Shown: one piece after another, positions 45,974-47,327 of the stretch
How positions within the stretch are numbered: the stretch's first letter is position 1
How the letters are laid out: each line of letters starts with the position of its first letter
Assembly (NCBI RefSeq): GCF_014644555.1
Contig: NZ_BMKX01000015.1
Location: 1-47,327 of the forward strand
Reading direction: 5' to 3'
DNA length: 47,327 nucleotides
DNA from: Glutamicibacter ardleyensis
GTDB lineage: Bacteria > Actinomycetota > Actinomycetes > Actinomycetales > Micrococcaceae
Notes under the pieces: generated by a model
Told to the model about the DNA's origin: nothing
Databases searched by the model: none
What the model saw: the letters and a program-made list of their open reading frames with translations, nothing else
Program-made: the position numbers and the translations under genes

Positions 45974-46948
45974 GTGCCCGAAGGACATTCCCTTCACCGT
46001 CTGGCTCGCCAATTTGATGATGTTTTTGGTGGGCAGACGGTTCAGATTACTTCGCCGCAAGGCCGCTTTGTCGCAGATGCCGAACGTATCAGTGGCAATG
46101 AGCTGGAGCATGCCTTCGCTAAGGGGAAGCAGCTATTCTGCCGCTTTTCCAATGACCTATACCTGCGAGTGCACCTAGGGCTTTACGGCGCCTTCGAGTT
46201 TGGCGGCGACGATAAGTTCATTGGCGCATCCTCAATCGGTGCGCCGCGTCGCATAGGTGAACGCGAAGGCAACATGCAGGAGCCTGGCGAATATTCCGGC
46301 CCACCGGAACCTGTCGGTGCCGTACGTGCCCGTATTGTTTCCGAGCATGGATGGGCTGACCTGCGAGGGCCGACAGCGTGCGAAGTCTTGGACTATGAGC
46401 AGGTGCAAGCAAAGCTCGATAAGTTAGGTCCGGATCCCTTGGTTGGTGCCGCTGCGCGATTCCAGGCTGCTAAGGGACAGGTACGCGCTGGTGAAGACCT
46501 TGAGCTCTTAGAGCTAGGACGCAAGGAGTTCCGGGCGAATCTTGCGCGCACTAGTACCGCGATTGGCGTGGTGTTGATGAACCAAGACTTTATTAGCGGG
46601 GTCGGGAATATCTACCGAGCCGAAGCGCTTTTTAGAAATCGTATTTCCCCGGATCTTCCTGCCAATCAGCTTTCCGGACGTAGTGCGAATAAATTGTGGT
46701 GGGACATCGTGGCCATTATGGAAGATGGCGTCCGTGACGGAAAGATCATCACTACTCGTGTTGAGGACAGGGATCCGCTGGGGGTGGTGTGGCCTGATAA
46801 CGCTTACTACGTGTACCAGCGTCAAGGGATGGGATGTCGTCGTTGCACCGGGACGGTCTCTCTGGCGGAAGTTGCTGGAAGGAAACTGTACTGGTGCCCT
46901 CGGTGCCAGAAGTTGCCGCGCAAAAAGGCTTTGCAAGTCGGCGTGTAG
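45974..46948 (+). CDS. Fpg/Nei-family DNA glycosylase (324 aa)
   Basis: Starts at GTG 45,974, so mature P-E-G-H has the catalytic N-terminal Pro and Glu. K in G-K-G-K-Q-L-F near 55 fits the family, then I-S-G-V-G-N-I-Y-R-A near 212 and the C-terminal zinc finger (C-R-R-C near 285 to C-P-R-C near 306). Such enzymes remove oxidised bases and cut at the lesion. It is coupled to rpiB (2-nt gap). At 324 aa it is somewhat longer than usual, with an insertion around 90-115. Nei or Nei2-like is more likely than MutM because of the P-E-G-H start. Confidence 0.9.
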   Translation: MPEGHSLHRLARQFDDVFGGQTVQITSPQGRFVADAERISGNELEHAFAKGKQLFCRFSNDLYLRVHLGLYGAFEFGGDDKFIGASSIGAPRRIGEREGNMQEPGEYSGPPEPVGAVRARIVSEHGWADLRGPTACEVLDYEQVQAKLDKLGPDPLVGAAARFQAAKGQVRAGEDLELLELGRKEFRANLARTSTAIGVVLMNQDFISGVGNIYRAEALFRNRISPDLPANQLSGRSANKLWWDIVAIMEDGVRDGKIITTRVEDRDPLGVVWPDNAYYVYQRQGMGCRRCTGTVSLAEVAGRKLYWCPRCQKLPRKKALQVGV

Positions 46949-47065
46949 GGCGTTTGGGCCCAAGATCACTTTCCCGACCTTCGCGAAACCGCGTGTTTTG
47001 TAACGGCAGCAGAACAAAGTGATGCTATATGAGATGTGTCCAAGTCGGAACGGGAATCACCCGAT

Positions 47066-47095
47066 TTGCATCGACCTAGATTTATGGTCTAGACT
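47066..47095 (+). promoter_or_regulatory. Likely promoter of tRNA-Gly
   Basis: TTGCAT (-35) and TAGACT (-10) with an 18-bp spacer, 35 nt before the tRNA start. Confidence 0.55.
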
Positions 47096-47129
47096 AAATT
47101 CTGTTCGCGGCAATGAAGTCACGAATCGT

Positions 47130-47203
47130 GGGGATGTAGCTTAGTGGTAAAGCCTTAGTCTTCCAAACTAATGATGCGGGTTCGATTCCCGTCATCCCCT
47201 CCA
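47130..47203 (+). tRNA. tRNA-Gly (anticodon TCC)
   Basis: Acceptor GGGGATG/CATCCCC, D arm GCTT/AAGC, anticodon stem TTAGT/ACTAA with loop CTTCCAA, T arm with TTCGATT. CCA is encoded at the end. Confidence 0.95.
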
Positions 47204-47206
47204 CGA

Positions 47207-47234
47207 AAAAGGCCTCGCTGATGCGGGGCCTTTT
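47207..47234 (+). terminator. Terminator after tRNA-Gly
   Basis: AAAGGCCTCG and CGGGGCCTTT pair with one wobble around CTGATG, and the T-run continues. Confidence 0.8.
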
Positions 47235-47327
47235 GCATATCCAAAATAAGTTTGCGAACGAGCAAGCTATGGCTCTGATTTTTCAAAAACGGTCACCAGC
47301 CAGTCAGATCTTGTAGTCAAACACCCG

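Noticed and set aside
1-47327. CRISPR arrays
   Set aside because: No spaced identical repeats of 24-40 bp were seen. Repeats found are tandem coding repeats in tail genes.
1-47327. Insertion sequences or transposases
   Set aside because: No transposase motif or flanking terminal inverted repeats were recognised.

Overview
The window looks like the chromosome of a moderate-GC actinobacterium, most likely a Micrococcaceae member such as Glutamicibacter or Arthrobacter. That placement is an inference from a WhiB protein, actinobacterial-type PepN, RpiB, GlbO and EttA, and a TCGAAC-N4-GTTC type SOS box. It carries most of a temperate siphophage (about 1-35,060) followed by host chromosome (35,022-47,327).

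Prophage, leftward transcribed part (30,675 down to 83). From the Cro-like/excisionase end the order is: regulators and small early proteins (29.1-30.7 kb); a ParB-like protein, WhiB, a sliding-clamp-like protein, a Rha antirepressor and a NrdH-like redoxin (24.7-29.0 kb); small unknowns, an HNH protein, a VRR-NUC nuclease and a Cys-rich protein (20.9-23.9 kb); then HNH, TerS, TerL, portal, prohead protease, HK97-type capsid, connectors, tail tube, frameshifted tail chaperone, tape measure, Dit-like and other tail proteins, three ornate fibre or adsorption proteins, and a lysis cassette with three membrane proteins and an M15 endolysin. Genes mostly overlap by 1-11 nt. Several longer gaps hold strong hairpins.

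Prophage, rightward lysogeny part (30,925-34,908). An HTH repressor is translationally coupled (TAATG) to an unrecognised 306-aa cytosolic protein. A four-helix membrane protein, an ImmA-like metallopeptidase preceded by a SOS/LexA-like box, and a tyrosine integrase next to a tRNA-Arg(TCT) gene follow. The left attachment site lies outside the window. The repressor-linked two-gene accessory module is the best candidate here for an undescribed system (superinfection exclusion or defence).

Host part. A CPBP-family membrane protease, an SSB and EttA lie to the right of the tRNA. Next come a divergent flavin reductase/soxR pair with a near-perfect SoxR box in a 19-bp promoter spacer, TesB, a hypothetical protein, GlbO, an OsmC-family protein, aminopeptidase N, RpiB coupled to an Nei/Fpg-type glycosylase, and tRNA-Gly(TCC).

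All assignments come from reading the sequence and remembered family features. No database search was run.
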